From NCBI GenBank assembly GCA_002989075.1, contig PSQN01000003.1, positions 558,001-622,000 on the forward strand: a DNA stretch of 64,000 nucleotides, written 5' to 3'. A program made the translations under genes and the position numbers. Within the stretch, counting starts at the first letter, position 1. Each line of letters starts with the position of its first letter. This DNA is from Arthonia radiata. Taxonomy: Eukaryota; Ascomycota; Arthoniomycetes; Arthoniales; Arthoniaceae. Under the pieces are notes generated by a model that saw only the letters and a program-made list of their open reading frames with translations, was not told the origin of the DNA and did no database searches. Of the stretch, positions 1 to 13,689 are shown piece by piece.

Positions 1-410
1 TGGTGGTGGGTGTCTCGTGTGCTAGAGACTGAAAGACAGGAGAGGCGAGACAGATTACAGAGGGTGAGAGGGGCTTGACTAAAGTAGACAGAAGGTAAAG
101 CACGTTACTTAAATATAGTTAAGGAACTTGTATTCAGATATTGAGTTAACAGACTAAAGTCTATCCTAAGGTCGGCCATTAGTCTGGCTATATAATCTAA
201 GGTACATAGGGAAGTTCCTCTATGTCCGTTAATTCCGACAATGCTTATATCGGGTTTGTAAGGAACGTAGGCTCTTAAAGCCGTCTTGTTCGATAATGCC
301 TACGGCGGGTTTGTAGGCTTAGTCGGGAATGATGCTGGTAGGGCTAAGATAACTAGCGGTGGTCGATACTTGGGTGCACGCTAGGCCGTCTGGGGCTGGT
401 GCCCGTAACA
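1..410 (-). repeat. 3' LTR of Gypsy copy A (partial)
   Basis: These 410 bases align without gaps to 6872-7281. The 24 differences are all transitions (about 6%), which fits RIP more than neutral drift. It ends in GTAACA, and the missing first 62 bases lie left of the window. Confidence 0.92.
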
Positions 411-596
411 CAATCCCCCCTCTTCTAGTTAAATCGTCCTCGATTGACCCTCAGCCTTTCAAACACCTATAAGTTGCGTTTCGTCCCTCCTTTCGTGACT
501 AATCTGTAAGTCGCTATGCCTCGCATAAAGTCTGTTGCTGCGGGTCTTGATAAAAAGTACAGCTAATACCTGTTAATTGAAGCCTGCGGTATCGCG

Positions 597-1091
597 ATGC
601 CTCCTTGTTCTAGATGTGTGTCGACTAAGGAAAGGTGTGTGGTTCAGTCCGAGAAGGCGACGTGTTCGGTGTGTACTCGAGATAGAAAGAGTTGTGATTT
701 ACGGGTGTCGATGGCAGATAGTATGCCTTTTCAGTGTCCTTTTGTGGTAACTGGAACTGACTTAATTGTAGCGCGTTCGGTTTATTCTCAATATTCCTCT
801 CAGTCGGCTGCCCTTCAGCGCGCGAAGAGCTAATTGCGTGCGTCAAAGGCTCAGGCAGCAGCGTTGGTTGCGGCTGTGCAGCGTGACCGATCCGAGGTCC
901 GGAAGTTGAAAGAGGAGGTTAAGAAGACTCGTGCGCGGGCAGCAGCGAAGTTAGCTCGGGATAAGTTGTTGGAGCAAGAAGAATTTGCTGCGTCGGTAGC
1001 TGGTAGTAATACATTTAAATGTCCGAGCGGGTTATCCGTTGACTTTCGGAGTGACCCCTACTCGGTATTGGGTAGTAGTCCTGTAACATAG
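597..1091 (+). other. antisense Cys-rich accessory region in Gypsy copy A (fossil)
   Basis: Between the end of pol and the 3' LTR, and on the strand opposite to gag-pol, there is a reading region beginning MPPCSRC. It has a cysteine cluster of the form CxxC-x5-C then CxxC-x6-C, followed by an Ala/Lys/Glu-rich stretch likely to form a coiled coil. The same position in copy B shows a decayed version of the same start (about 48.2 kb), so the region belongs to the element family and is not chance. It looks broken. The function is unknown; a small zinc-binding or nucleic-acid-binding protein is a guess. Confidence 0.6.
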
Positions 1092-4000
1092 TAGGCTGGT
1101 TCGTTCGAGGGTGACCTGGGTACCGGCGAGGCACACTAGGTAGTGGATTAGGGTGTTAGTGCTGCTACGACCGATTAATATTCTGGTCTCAGTATCGTTA
1201 AATAGTGTCTTTATAGTTAGTTAGGTTTCGTTCCGGTTCCCATTGATTTTCGTGTTCGGGATATCCTTTCTACTTTATGAGATACTGTCGTTTGCCTCAG
1301 TGTTGTCTATGAGCTCGAATTGCTTCAACTTTATACTCGGGTTCTTAATTGTCAGAAAGGATTTCTAGGTTAGGTCGTTCTGCTTCTCGAAAGTAGGCTA
1401 GTTTTAACAGCGCTACGTAAAATACAGGATGTATTCTTATTGTCTTCGGGAGTTTGAGTTTAAATGTTACGGGTCCTAATTGCTGTAAGATTTTAAACGG
1501 TCCTGTCTTAGTGTAGTCGAGTTTTTTGCTTGGTCTGATGGTTTTTAAGTTTCTTATAAGCAAGTAAGCTCTTCCCCCCTCTTTTATGCTTGTATTTAGA
1601 GTTGTTCTTGACTTGTTATACCACTTTCTTGTTTGTTCGTTAATAAACTCGCTGTCAGACTTTAACTGCTGATGCAGGTGTTTTATGTTCGTAGCTATTC
1701 GTGTAGCTGATTTGTTTTCTGTGGTATTTTATAGTTGTCTTCCCTAAAGAGGGTGATAGCCATATAAGGCGTAGAACGGAGTTGTCTTGGTTATATTGTT
1801 CTTTGTATCGTTGTGCGCTGCTTGCGCTACTAGTAGTAACTGTACCCAGTCGTTCTGCTAGTAGTTAATGTATGCCCGGAGATACTGTTCCAGTGTTTAA
1901 TTTGTTCGTTCTGTCTGTCCGTCTGTTTGTGGATGGAATGATGTTGACATTTTTTGTTTTGTTCCTAGCTGTTGCATTAGGGATGTCTAAAACCGTGAGA
2001 CGAATTTCCGGTCTCTGTCTGAGACAATTCTTTGGGGTTGGCCATAGTTTGCTAAGATAATCCGAAAGAAGGTATATACCAAATATTCTGAGTTGCTGGC
2101 TTCCTTGTAAGGTACGAAGTACGCGTACTTTGTTAGTTTGTCGCATATAACCAGGATAGCGTCGTAAGCTACTCCTGTAAATAGATCCTTGGAAGTTAGT
2201 AACTTAGTAATAAAGTCTAGTAAGACTGTGTGCTATAGTCTCTCGGGTGTCTCTAGTGGTTGTAGTTTACCGTATGGTGAATGCCTCGGGTGCTTGGTTC
2301 TTGCGCATATGTCGTATTCTCGGATATAATTCTCGACGTGGTGTCGGATCCTCGGGATGTAGTAGGTTCTTGTAATCTTTTCTATAGTATTGTCGATGCC
2401 TTTATGTCCTTTAGTTGGGTTATCGTGGAAGTTACTAATAATGTTCCGGATCAGATTCCTCGGGACGTAGATTTTGCCTTGAAATTCGTAATATCCCTTG
2501 TTGTTCTTAGTTAATCCTGGGTGTCGTTTCTCGTTTTCTTGGTAGGTTTTAGGGTCGTTCAGGATGTCTGGGATTCGGCTGTCTGGTTCAATAACAAACT
2601 CGGTTGTCATAGCCAATTAATTGTATCTAATCTCGTTATTGTGTTCTCGGAATATTGTATGCTCGATATGTTCCTTGTTATTAAGGTAATCCGGTCGTCG
2701 GCTCAGAGCGTCGGCCCTGTCGTTTTCGGAACCCTTCTTGTAGGTGATAATAAAGTCGTATAGAGCTATAGTTTCTAACCATTTAACTTGTTTGCGGTTG
2801 AGTTTCTTTGTTGTCGTGAAATAAGTTAGGTTTTTGTGGTCTGTGTATACTATAATCGTATAGTTTGCTCCTTTCAGGTAAGCTCGCTATGTCTCGAATA
2901 CTGCTATAATGGCTAAAAGCTCTTTATCGTAAATGTCGTAGTTCTGTTCTATGGGTAACATTTTCCTTGAGTAGAAAGCTACTGGTCTAAGCTTTCCTTC
3001 TTTGTTGTTTTGACTTATGCATGCTCCAATTGTATAATCTGACGCGTCTGTTTCTATGATGATCGGCAGGTTAGGGTCAAATATTGCCAGTACAGGCCCG
3101 ATCTTAAAAGCTTCTTTAAGTTCTTCAAATGCTAATTGTTCTTTTTACGTCCAGAAGAATCCTGTCGATTGTTTCGTCTGTTGAGACAGCGGTGCTGTAA
3201 TTCGGCCAAAGTTGGATATCCATCGCCTGTAGTAGTTGGCAAAACCAAGAAACTGTTGTAATTGTTTCACATTCTTTGGTATAGGCCAGGTCAGAACGGA
3301 TTAGATCTTCGAATCTTCTATTTGAAGACCGTGCTCGGTAATTATAAATCTAAGAAATTCGACGGATTGTTGGTAAAACTGAGTTTTCTCGATGTTAATT
3401 TGTAAATCGGCACGCGCCAATCTTTCTAATACCTTCTTAACATGTTTCTTATATTCTTCTAGTGTACGGCTGTACACTAGAATATCGTTTAGATAAGCAG
3501 TTGTAAATATGTCCAGGTAATCGCTGAGTGTGTTGTTAATTAGTTCCTAAAATAATGCGGGAGCGTTCGTTAGCCCGAAGGGTATAACGCAATACTCAAA
3601 AAGTCTGTGTCTGGTGCGGAAGGCCGTTTTCTATTCTTCGCCCTCCTTTATACGGATCAGGTTATATGCTCCTCGTAGGTCAAACTTAGTGAACCATTGC
3701 GCGTCATGCAATCGGTCTGTTATTTCGTCGATGCGTGGTAAAGGGTATCGATTCTTGATAGTTACTCCGTTCAGTTGTCTGTAATCTACGCAGAGTCGCA
3801 GTTTGCTATTCTTCTTGGGTACGAAGAGTATCGGGTATCCGGCTGGTAATGTTAATTTCCGGATAAATCCTTTCTTAAGGTTCTCGTTAAGATAATCACG
3901 GAGCGCTTGATTTTCTGCTTCTGATAGGGAGTATATTGGACCGAATGTTGGCGTTTTGCCTTCTTGTAAAGGTATTGTGTGATCCCACGGTTTGTGTTCT

Positions 4001-6809
4001 GGGAGAGCTGAGTCCGGCTCAGCTTCTTCAAACAGGTGTCGGAATTGATCGTATTCCTTAGGTATCTTAGTAATTAACTAAGTACTTGTCGTCGTGTAGA
4101 ATCGTTGGCGTGTAGTCGTCTCTTGTTTATACTTGCGTGTAGTTAGCCACAGACGAGATACTACGTTAGACTCCTCTCGTAGGATGTCTGAATGTCGGAG
4201 TGTGGTGATGCTGACCCGCGTAAGTTTCTTATCGCGCTCCTCATTCTTACTACTAAAATTAGCTTGTAGGGTATTCGTTCCGCAGAACGACTCTTGCTTA
4301 GAGTGCTTGCACCTAGTAAAGAGGAGTTTCTTGGTTCTCTAATCCACTTCTGAGTTATATTGTTGCAACTAAAGTATACCTAGCACAGCGTGGTGCTAGT
4401 TAATATCTACGATATTATAAGTAATTTCTTCTTAATAGTCCCTAATTGTCATACCTATTGGCGAAGTCTTGTAGTCGACTCTTCCCTCTGCCCCTTGAAA
4501 TCCGGACAGTGCGTAGGGTGATTTCTTCTTTCGTGTTTGTATCTAGCACTCCTCAACGCAGCGTATTAAGATAAAGTTGCCTGTTGCGCCTAAATCGATT
4601 ATAACTTCAATGTTTCTGTAGTTTACTGTTGCCCGAGTGTGCAGGTATGTTCTATAGGCAGCCGAGCTCGCGCAGAGCTAGACTCCTAGAGAGTCTAACC
4701 GTTGGACGGGCCGGTACTGCTGCCCTCGAAGCAGTCGGCTTGGTCTTTTTCCTGTTGATCGTATACGTTCTGGAGTATTTTGGGTACCGGAACCCATTGT
4801 CGGTTGATTTATTGTAAGAATTTCTGTGTAGGGTGTCCTAGTACTGCTTTTATTATAACGTCTGGTTTGTCGTTTACGATCCCTGCTTTAATTATGCAAC
4901 CATCGCTGGTTAAAACTCGTCGTGTCTGTAGGTTGTACATTGTTAGTCGAAGATATTAGTACTGACTGCGCAATTCTAGACTCCTAATAAGGTAGTCTAC
5001 TGGTTGTCGTAGGCGTGAGTAAATGTATCCCGGGATATCGTTAATGTCTCTATCAGCGCTCAACTTCCTATCGTAGAAGGCTAACTAACAAAGTCTCTAT
5101 ATTATTCCTTTCCAACGGATTGGGGTTTATTCTTCCTAATTAGTGTTGTCCTCGAGCGAGGATTCCGTACCATCAGGATCCATGTTTTCGTCTTCGAGTC
5201 GTTGTCTTGCCTGTAACGCATCGTAGCTACTGTCTTGCTCAGCTTCTACGGTCTGTTCTTCCTTAGATTCCCCTTGGGTTTCTGGGTAAGGTGACCTAGG
5301 TCGTCCTCGGGTAAGGCCTAGTTCTTGTGTCGAACCTTGTTTGAGAGATGTCGGTTTCTTCGGCCACCATCCTGACCCTAGTTTGTCGGATTCGTAGATC
5401 GTGCAATCGTTATTGTAGCACGCGGTCTAGGATAGTGTATCGTATAGTGCAACGGTACTCTGTACCTAATGCCTCGGAATAGTGCGGTTAATGTTGTTCC
5501 AGTCCTATGGGTCTTATTGTTCCTGTTTTATTTGTCGTTCCTTTGTTTCTTCCCATGACTCACTGTCTGTATCCCAGTTTTTGTGTAAATCAAACAAGTT
5601 TAGTTCGTTGTGCTTCTTATCGGAAGTAACTGAATGAGTGTCTTTCTGGTCACAGAAGGCACCCCAGTAGGTGTCCTTCTGCTCCTTGGTTAGTCCGGTA
5701 ACGTACTCACACCAGTTCTGGTTGATCTTAGGTGGGAGTCCAAACGCTTGAAGTGGACGGTTCCCGGTTGGGTTTATGTGCCAGCGGTCGGAGAAGGCTG
5801 CTAGTAATTCTATTGCCTTATCGCGACCGTAGTGTTCCTGTGTCTGGATAGTTATATTGAACTATTATCGTGGGAGACAAGGTTTCTGAGATCGATTGTT
5901 ATGCCCGTTTCTGCCGGTACTGTTGAACTGTTGTTTCTTGAAGCGGCATTCTTTAACTTGATGCCCTGGTTTTTCGCAATACAAGCATAGCTTGTTCTTC
6001 ATTCTGTGTTCTCTTTCTTAGTTGTTTAGTTTCCCTCGAGGCTTTGTAAAATCTAACTCTATTAGATCGCCTCGGTCTTGTCGTAAGTTTGCTCGATTCT
6101 TTGTTCTATAGAACCTGTTGGTGGGGTTGCCCTTCTTTTCCATTTATCTTTCGAAGTTGCTGTCGTCGATCTCCTTTACTCGTTGTATAAAGTTGTCGAG
6201 ATCATCAAACTTTTCTCTACGAATATAGATTATTTCCTTAACATAATCCTTGAGTCCTTCGTAAAAGGTCTCGATCAGGGGTTTCTCGTCCTATCCTGTT
6301 TAATTAGCATACTGTATGAATTCGGCGGCGTACCTGCTTGCTGGTCCTGTCTGCTTAAGGTTCCTAAGCTTCCTAGTAGCGACGCGTCCAGCGTCGGTCT
6401 ATCCAAAGATTTCGCGAAGCTTCTTCTGAAAGAAGGTAAAGCTAGCGAAGAACTCGTCGGTGTCCTCGCGCCTGCTCTTTATCGAGGTAAACAAGAAATC
6501 GTCGAGGTAGTACTCGACCCACTTGTAGGCATCTCTATCTATACAAGAGGTAGCGAATAGAACTATAGTGGTATCGTTCGGGAACTGGTCTTTGTGAGTT
6601 CTGAAGTACACGGCTAGGCGTGTTAAGAATAAAGTGACTTTAGAACGTTCACCTGAGAAACTTTTTCCCATCTTAGTGTTAACGTCCGATATCTTACTCG
6701 TGCTGGCCATTCTGTTGGCCAATCTGTCCGCAGCGTCGCGGCTGTTGGGTACCGAAGTGGTAGACATAATTAATCTGCTTTCTCTGCTTTCGTAGCGAGT
6801 CTATCAAAG

Positions 6810-7281
6810 TGTAACGCCGGTCGCTAGGAGGACCGAACTAAGGCTCACTTGCCTTGTGTGCTTATCGACCTTGATGGTGGGTGTCTCGTGTACTAGAGAC
6901 TAAAAGACAGGAGAGGCGAGACAGATTACAGAGGGTGAGAGGGGCTTGACTAAAGTAGACAGAAGGTAAAGCACGTTACCTAAATATAGTTAAGGAACTC
7001 GTATTCAGATATTAAGTTAACAGACTGAAGTCTATCCTAAGGTCGGCTATCAGTCTGGCTATATAATCTAAGGTACATAGGGAAGTTCCTCTGTGTCCGT
7101 TAATCTCGATAATGCTTATATCGGGTTTATAGAGAACGTAGGCTCTCAAAGCCGTCTTGTCCGATAATGCCTACGGCGGGTTTGTAGGCTTAGTCGGAAA
7201 TAATGCTGGTAGGGCTGAGATGACTGGCGGTGGTCGATGCTTGGGTGCACGCTAGGCCGTCTGGGGCTGGTGCCCGTAACA
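6810..7281 (-). repeat. 5' LTR of Gypsy copy A (472 bp)
   Basis: The LTR runs from TGTAACG to GTAACA (plus strand), with the TG...CA ends of retroviral-type LTRs. Gag starts 42 nt inside it on the minus strand. The sequence that follows at 7282 is integrase of another element, which fixes the boundary. Confidence 0.92.
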
Positions 7282-10200
7282 ATTAGCGTTCTCTGTTTAA
7301 CTATTAGTCTAGAAATAGTATACTGTAGAAAACTTGTCGACCGATCTTAAACGCTAAGTTAGTCGGCGCTAGAAGGTAGAGACAAACTGTGTGCCTCGAT
7401 TAGACACAATAGAACTTAGAAGACTATAAAGCTTAAAAATATAGGTTAGGAAGAGATCTACGACGGCTTCTGCTAACATATTCTCACAGAGAATAAAGTG
7501 TTTTATCTTAGTAAGTCTGTTAACGACTACTAAGTAGTTATAAACCTTAAATAAGCTAGACAAGGGGCAAGAACTAGGAAGCTAAACGATAAAATCTATA
7601 GAAATGTCTTTCTATCGTTGTTAAGGAACCAAAAGAGGGTAGAGCTAACTATACTAACGTTAAAGCGATAGCTTAGTTTAAATATAGATATAGTAATTAC
7701 GTACAAAACGCTTAACCGCTAGGTAGATGCTAGGCTACTAGAAAGAATAACGGAGGAGACTCGAAAGCTGGACGAAACCAGGATAACCGGAGGTAGGATA
7801 GGTGTAAGCACTTTCTAGCAAGTATAGGCGAAGCTTGTCGTTGTTTAGAACTACTTAACAATCGTAGTAGTAAACGATATCGCCTTAAATAGAATAAACA
7901 GAGAGATTAATATCTTTGCGGCAGATAGTACCGAAAAGCTTAAGATTATGGAGGAGTTGTTTGTACCAAGGATTGTTTCGACGGGAGTCAGTTTAGAGCT
8001 GTATAATCTCGGAATCTTGTTCTTCGAGATTAAGGGCAGTTAACTAAGAAACAGAAACTAGAGGATCGCTAGGAAGCGGCGGACTTAGACTATTTATCGG
8101 GATTTAAGGAACGGGTATCGGAGACTAGACACAAATTTCTAGAATACTTAGAGCGGGAGCGGAACTTAAACTTGAACGCTAACTTTAACTAGGGATTGGA
8201 GCCGCTTAACGGCTTAACTAAGGAGATATAGACCGAAACTACGACTAAGAACTTAACTAATGATTTCTTAGAGATCGACGGAGAGCGTTGACTAGAGCTG
8301 GAGCAGAACTAGAGCTACTATAGTTTAGAGGTTTGTTAACAACTTCCAAATTGCGTGTGTGCTGTAGCTTAATAAGTACCTGTTGTTGGTAAGCTGTCCT
8401 TAGGTCTAGAGCTATATCCCCCTCTTTCTTAGAGAGATTACTAGATCGATAAGTAAGACTATTAGGCTTTTTATCTTTTTTACCAGAACGATAGGCCAAC
8501 TAGAAATCGAAACGAGATAGAAATTCAGCCTAGCGGGCTTAACGACGGGAGAGATTCTTAGTAGTTATAAACTACTCTAGGTTTTTATAATTAGTAATTA
8601 CTTAGATTGGATATAGTGAGCTCTTAAGCTCTAGTCGCTATTCTTCGAAAGACTTAATAATCGCTAACAATTCTTTGTCGTAGATCTTATAATTGCACTC
8701 AGCGGGCAACATCTTTCAGAAAAAGAATGCAACAGAGTAGAGAACACCGTTGTCGTTGTACTAAGATAGTACTTTAGCATTGACCCAATCTAAAGAATCT
8801 GTTTCAACGATAATTAATTTTCCTGGATCGAAATAGGTAAGAACAGGACCTTTGGTAAACATTAACTTAAGTTTCTCGAACGCAGACTGACATTGTAGAG
8901 ACCAGAAGAATATTTTATCCTTACGCGTAAGCTTAGTAAGCGGAGCAGCGATTCTTAAAAATTCGAGAATAAAACGACGATAGAAGTTAGCAAGGCCTAA
9001 GAAACTTTGAACGTCTTTAATAGAACGGAGTTGAAGCCAGTTAACAATAGTCTTACTCTTCTTAGAATCTATTTAAATGCCCTCGGTAGTAATAATAAGT
9101 CCTAAGTACTTAGTTTCCTAAACTGTAAATTTACACTTCTTAAGGTCGCATTGTAAGCCGGCCTTATTAAGCTTCTCTAAAACTTACTTAATGTGTTTTT
9201 AATAGGATTTCTTGTTCTAAGAGTAGATTAGGACATTATCTAGGTAAGCGGTGTAAAAGTTATTAAGATACTCTCTCAGAGTATTATTAATATAGTGCTA
9301 GAACGTTGCTAAGCTATTACAAAGGCTAAACGGCAGGACAAGAGACTTAAAAAGACCGTAGCGTGTTTAAAAGGCGGTTTTCTATTCTTCGCCTTCTTTT
9401 ATACAGATACGGTTAAACGTAGAGATAATATTAAGCTTTGTATAGTACTTAGCCTTAGATAGTCGATTGAGAGTTTCGCGGATTAATAGGAGAGGATACT
9501 TAAATTTAATTAACAGAGCGTTTAAGCCTCTATAATCGATATAAACTCGAAGATCGCTATTTAGTTTCTAAACAAATAAGACTGGGGACGCGGCTAAACT
9601 ATAACTAGCGCGAATAAAGCCAGAATCGAGGTTTTTCTTGAGCTATTAAAGCAACGCCTTTGCTTCGGATTAACTATAGAAGTAAAGAGAGCCGTAGAGT
9701 AGTTCTAAACCGAGCTTAAGCTTAATTTTATAATTATATTGACGGTGTGGTAGAAGGGTTTTCGCAGCTTTTTTAGAGAATACTTCGCAAAAGGCTTGCA
9801 ACTCTATTAGCAAGCGGAACCAATCGGTGTCTTCTTAATCGGAACTAGACTATAACTATAGAGGTTTGTCTGCGAGAGCTTAAATCTGTTTAATTAACAT
9901 AGAATACATTTAATACCCTCTGCGGGCTAGTAACGTAAATAGGGCGGTACTTACGCGAAGAATGTAGTAGCGTAACGTCGATAGGGGTAAGTTAACCTGC
10001 TTAGAAGCAGTTAACGGACAAGCAGCCTGCTGGGAAGTAGCTACGGACTTAAAATTTAGGACGGCCTGCTTACGAGCAGCCGGTAACTTAGAAGGGAGAA
10101 CAGTCTACAGCTTAGTAGCTATAGAGCTAGAAACTAGAGGAGCAAGCTGCTTGGTAGCGCTTAACGGAACTAGAACTCTGGAGATAGGCTATACTAACGC

Positions 10201-13101
10201 AGCTTAAGCGTAGGTACGCGACCTTTAAACTAGGGTAGTCTGCACTAACGCAACTATAGACTTAGAATTTAGCTTAGCCTACTTAAGAGCAGCTAAGAAA
10301 CAAGGAACTAACGGCTTAAGCTGCTTAGAAGTACTTAACGAACTAGAATTGCTGGTAGTTAGAGGTAAAGGAGCTGAGATAAGCTTTTACCGCTTAGCTT
10401 CCTTTTTCTTAAGTTCAGGCTTTAACGTCTTTTAAACTCTTAACCTATGCTTCTTTGTAATAGAGTTAATCTGCTCTAAATTAGCAGGACTAGGGGCGTA
10501 TAGCTCTTCTTTATAGCTATAGAGACTATCGAGAATAACATAAATTGTAGTGCCGGTAGATAGAATACCGCAATACTAGAAACAGAAATTAGAATCGAAA
10601 CGGAGGGTATTCTGGCCAAACTACTAGGTAACGTTGTAGTTTCTTAGCTATAAAAGGCCAAGAAAAATAGGTTTATTAGGAAGGTCAGTAATAATAAGAT
10701 AGCAAGACCTTTTAACATAAGAGCCTATCTACAAGGTAATGCGGGCAGTATAGATAACCTAAGTATAGGTTCGAGCATTATCTTTAAAGTTTGTTAATAT
10801 ATAGAACTTACGGAGACGGCGGATTAAAAAGCCTTAACGTTGCGTAAACTTTAAATTAATAAATCTAACGGATAAATATCCGGAATCAAGGAAGATAGGA
10901 ATAGGATAAAGTATATTCCCTATCTAAATCTAATAGTTAATGCGGGCCTAAATATTAGTATAAGCGAGGTTAAAACCCCTCTTATTATCTAAAAGAATGT
11001 TTTTGGCTTTAGTTAATAGAACTCGAAAGAATAGATTCAAAGAAATAAGTAGGGGACGTCTTTATACGCGCCTTTGTGCAGAGACTAGATATTTTCCGAG
11101 TCGAAAGGTAACTCGTTTTCGGGCTCTGGCTGAGGAACAGAGATCTCTTGACTATTAAGCTCGCTTAATTAACTAAGGTTAGTAGGGCGAGCACGGGGAC
11201 ACTTGTTGCGGTAGTGCTAGTCGGAACTATAAACAAGGCAAAGGCCTTGTTCTTATCGATGCGTTCGCTTAGCGGGGGTAAGTCGACCTTTATCGTCGAG
11301 ATACATAAGAGCAGAACCGTAGTAATCGTATGTACTATTACCTTAGTTAGCTTTAGCAGGGGTTAACTAGACCTAACGAACGGTACGGCTCTTATTAGCC
11401 TGGTTACCGTTACTTAGACAGGGAACATTAGAATTCGGACGGTAAATAGAAGCTAATCTAGGACCAGAGGGGTTATTTCTGTTAGACTGTATAGCGCGGT
11501 AACGACGACCTGCGCTAGCTTAATAGATAATAGTAGTAAGTTCTTGTATAAGCTACCCAAGCTTATAAGAATAGTAAGTAAGGTAGCGAACGTCCTTAAA
11601 AGCTTCGTTACTTAGACTGTTTATAAGCAGTTATTTAAGCAGGCCTTAATTAACAATTTGGCTATCGTTAACAAGCTCCTAGAAAGTAGAAAGGTGTTTA
11701 ATAATAGATTTGTTCTTCTAACGGAGGGATATAAGGGATTGACGCGCGTCTTAAGTACGCGTCGGATCGCCGAAACGTCGATACAAGAGGCTAAGGAAGT
11801 TATTAAAGGTACGAAGGTAACTGGCTTAAGCACAGTTAACAAGATTAGGGATAAACTGTTAGAAATATAAAAGGACAGGACCTTCCAGCATCGACAGCTT
11901 ATAACTAATACGGGATTCTTCAGAAGGGTATCGATTACGATTAGTAATAAGCTTAATTTAAAGAGTATTGACAAACTCTTGATACTTCTAGGGCTAGCGA
12001 CTATCGAATTTCTTGGGATTAGCTGCGCGCTCGGACTTAGAGGTAGGTAGTTGAGGTGCAGCGGGTAGCAACCACAAACGTATAGCTGTATTAGAGGCTT
12101 GGTTAGTAATATTGAAAGGGGTTAACTCTCGGGCGTAAGTATCGTTTACAGGCATAAAAGAGGAAGAATTATACGTTCCGTAGAGACTATAAGGAAGATC
12201 GGTCTAAGGTGCATCTGCGACAGTTTTCTGTCCAGAGCGGAAAGATTCTTGGTCTATAGAACTCGAACGGGCTACTTAAAGCTAGCTGACAGCCTCTACA
12301 AGCTCCCTTAGTCTAGTCTCGGTCTAGTATGTCTCGGACTGTGTATATTGTCGGAGGGCTGCGTTAAACTAACGTCTTAACTCTTGCACGGCTACCGTAG
12401 TATCGCTGTCTAAGGATTAAAGATAGTTTTCAGCGCTTTAGAGCGTATTAATATAAACAGCTTCTTCGGAGAACTGTTCGGAGGGGAGAGGCATAGTAGG
12501 GGATAATTTATACTGTAGTGCAATTAAGATTCGGAACGCAGGACTAGAACTCAAAACCCTTATAAATAGGCGTACAAAGCACTCTACAGAACTTAGGTAA
12601 AGGAAGCACGACTTAAAAGTGCTTAATAAGACTAGAAGGCCTATACAACCTAGTATAGCCTTAGATAGAGGGTTAATATAATAGTCCTATATTATAGGTA
12701 TAGACTAGAGCTAAGGATTAAGAACGACTAAACAATAAATAACAAGAAGAACTAATTGCTGTTGAAATTATGCACAATAGACTGTAGTGGCCGCTACGGT
12801 AATTTTAATCTAATCCTAGTATAAGAGGGCGAACTAATAACAGCAAGGATGCAATACTAAGAGCTCTATTCAATTATAGATATAAAGAAAATTAGATACA
12901 GAACAAGAACAAGAGGTCGGGCGATACCCCTAGATATATTAAGAGGATCTAAATTACCTAATAGATGCGCTAAACTAGAAACAGAAAAGCTAGGGGCAAT
13001 AGTGCGGTTAAGATGTGTTGGGAACGTTGGTCGGAAATTGCGATAATGCGCCAAGCGCTCGGAGGCCCAGCGCTCGGAGGGCCTGGGACGGGTTTATAAC
13101 A
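7282..13101 (-). mobile_element. Ty3/Gypsy LTR retrotransposon C (fossil, truncated by copy A)
   Basis: This is a second, unrelated Gypsy element on the minus strand. From right to left there are gag (from about 12.5 kb, zinc knuckle near 11.2 kb), protease (about 10.5-11 kb), reverse transcriptase (about 9.6-8.9 kb), RNase H (about 8.7-8.3 kb) and integrase up to 7282. Integrase core sequence is recognisable right up to base 7282, where the LTR of copy A begins, so A jumped into C and the rest of C should lie left of the window. It is heavily broken and TpA-rich, older than A. Confidence 0.8.
12760..13101 (-). repeat. probable 5' LTR of Gypsy element C
   Basis: On the minus strand this stretch starts TGTTATAAACCC and ends TTCAACA, giving TGTT...AACA ends, and lies about 260 bp before the gag start. 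Its partner LTR is outside the window, so the limits are inferred from end motifs only. It holds a short GC-rich core (about 13.05-13.09 kb) with a repeated AGCGCTCGGAGG motif. Confidence 0.45.
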
Positions 13102-13689
13102 CAAGGCTATATTAGTTATCAAAAAGTCTACTAATAGCAACTAAGTATACAGTATATTAGTAGCGCAATATTACTTGTACAATAACTTAGCCGAATCTCG
13201 AGAAATGCGTAGACTGCAGTGCAGACTGCAACGGCCTGTCTAATAGTAGGGTTTCCGACTATATAAATAAGCTCGTAAGAACTGCTAACGTACGATAGAC
13301 AAGCTTTCCGCGTAAATCCTCGCAGATGCTGTAGTGCGGCTTTATAAGGACGGAGAACATATTATAGTATACGAGCAGTACGACCTCGCAGTCGACTTTA
13401 CTTAACAAGAGCTAAGTAACCTCTAAATTTATCGTTTGATTACCGGTACCCAGGTAGTCGACGCTATAGAGGGGATAGAGGCTGTGGTAGCTATAGACAA
13501 TAACCGAATCGAGGCTATAGACGCTAAGAATAAGAACAAGGCGCAGTCTATTTAGGTGTGCTCGTACGTCTCTACTAGACTTAAGCCTTACGAACAGCTT
13601 GAGACTGTTAGCAGATTGTCTGGTTTCTACTACAGTAAGCGCTCGGTCCTGTGTCCGGGTTTATAGGCGTTAAGGTAGATTGTATATTT

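Larger units (their letters stand above)
1..7281 (-). mobile_element. Ty3/Gypsy LTR retrotransposon copy A (fossil, cut by window edge)
   Basis: This is a minus-strand Gypsy element with matching LTRs at both ends; the left LTR runs off the window. Reading on the minus strand there is gag (from about 6767, only 42 nt past the 5' LTR, with a CCHC zinc knuckle near 5.96 kb), then protease, reverse transcriptase (about 3.9-3.2 kb), RNase H, and integrase with an H2C2 zinc-binding region and core (about 2.65-1.3 kb). A purine-rich tract (411-426 on the minus strand) abuts the 3' LTR and confirms the orientation. The element is broken in many places but keeps much higher GC than copies B, C and D, so it is the youngest or least RIP-affected of the four. 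It is inserted into the integrase region of element C. Confidence 0.9.

Noticed and set aside
597-1091. Envelope-like gene of the Gypsy element
   Set aside because: It is antisense to gag-pol, has no signal peptide or membrane segment, and shows a Cys cluster with a coiled coil instead.
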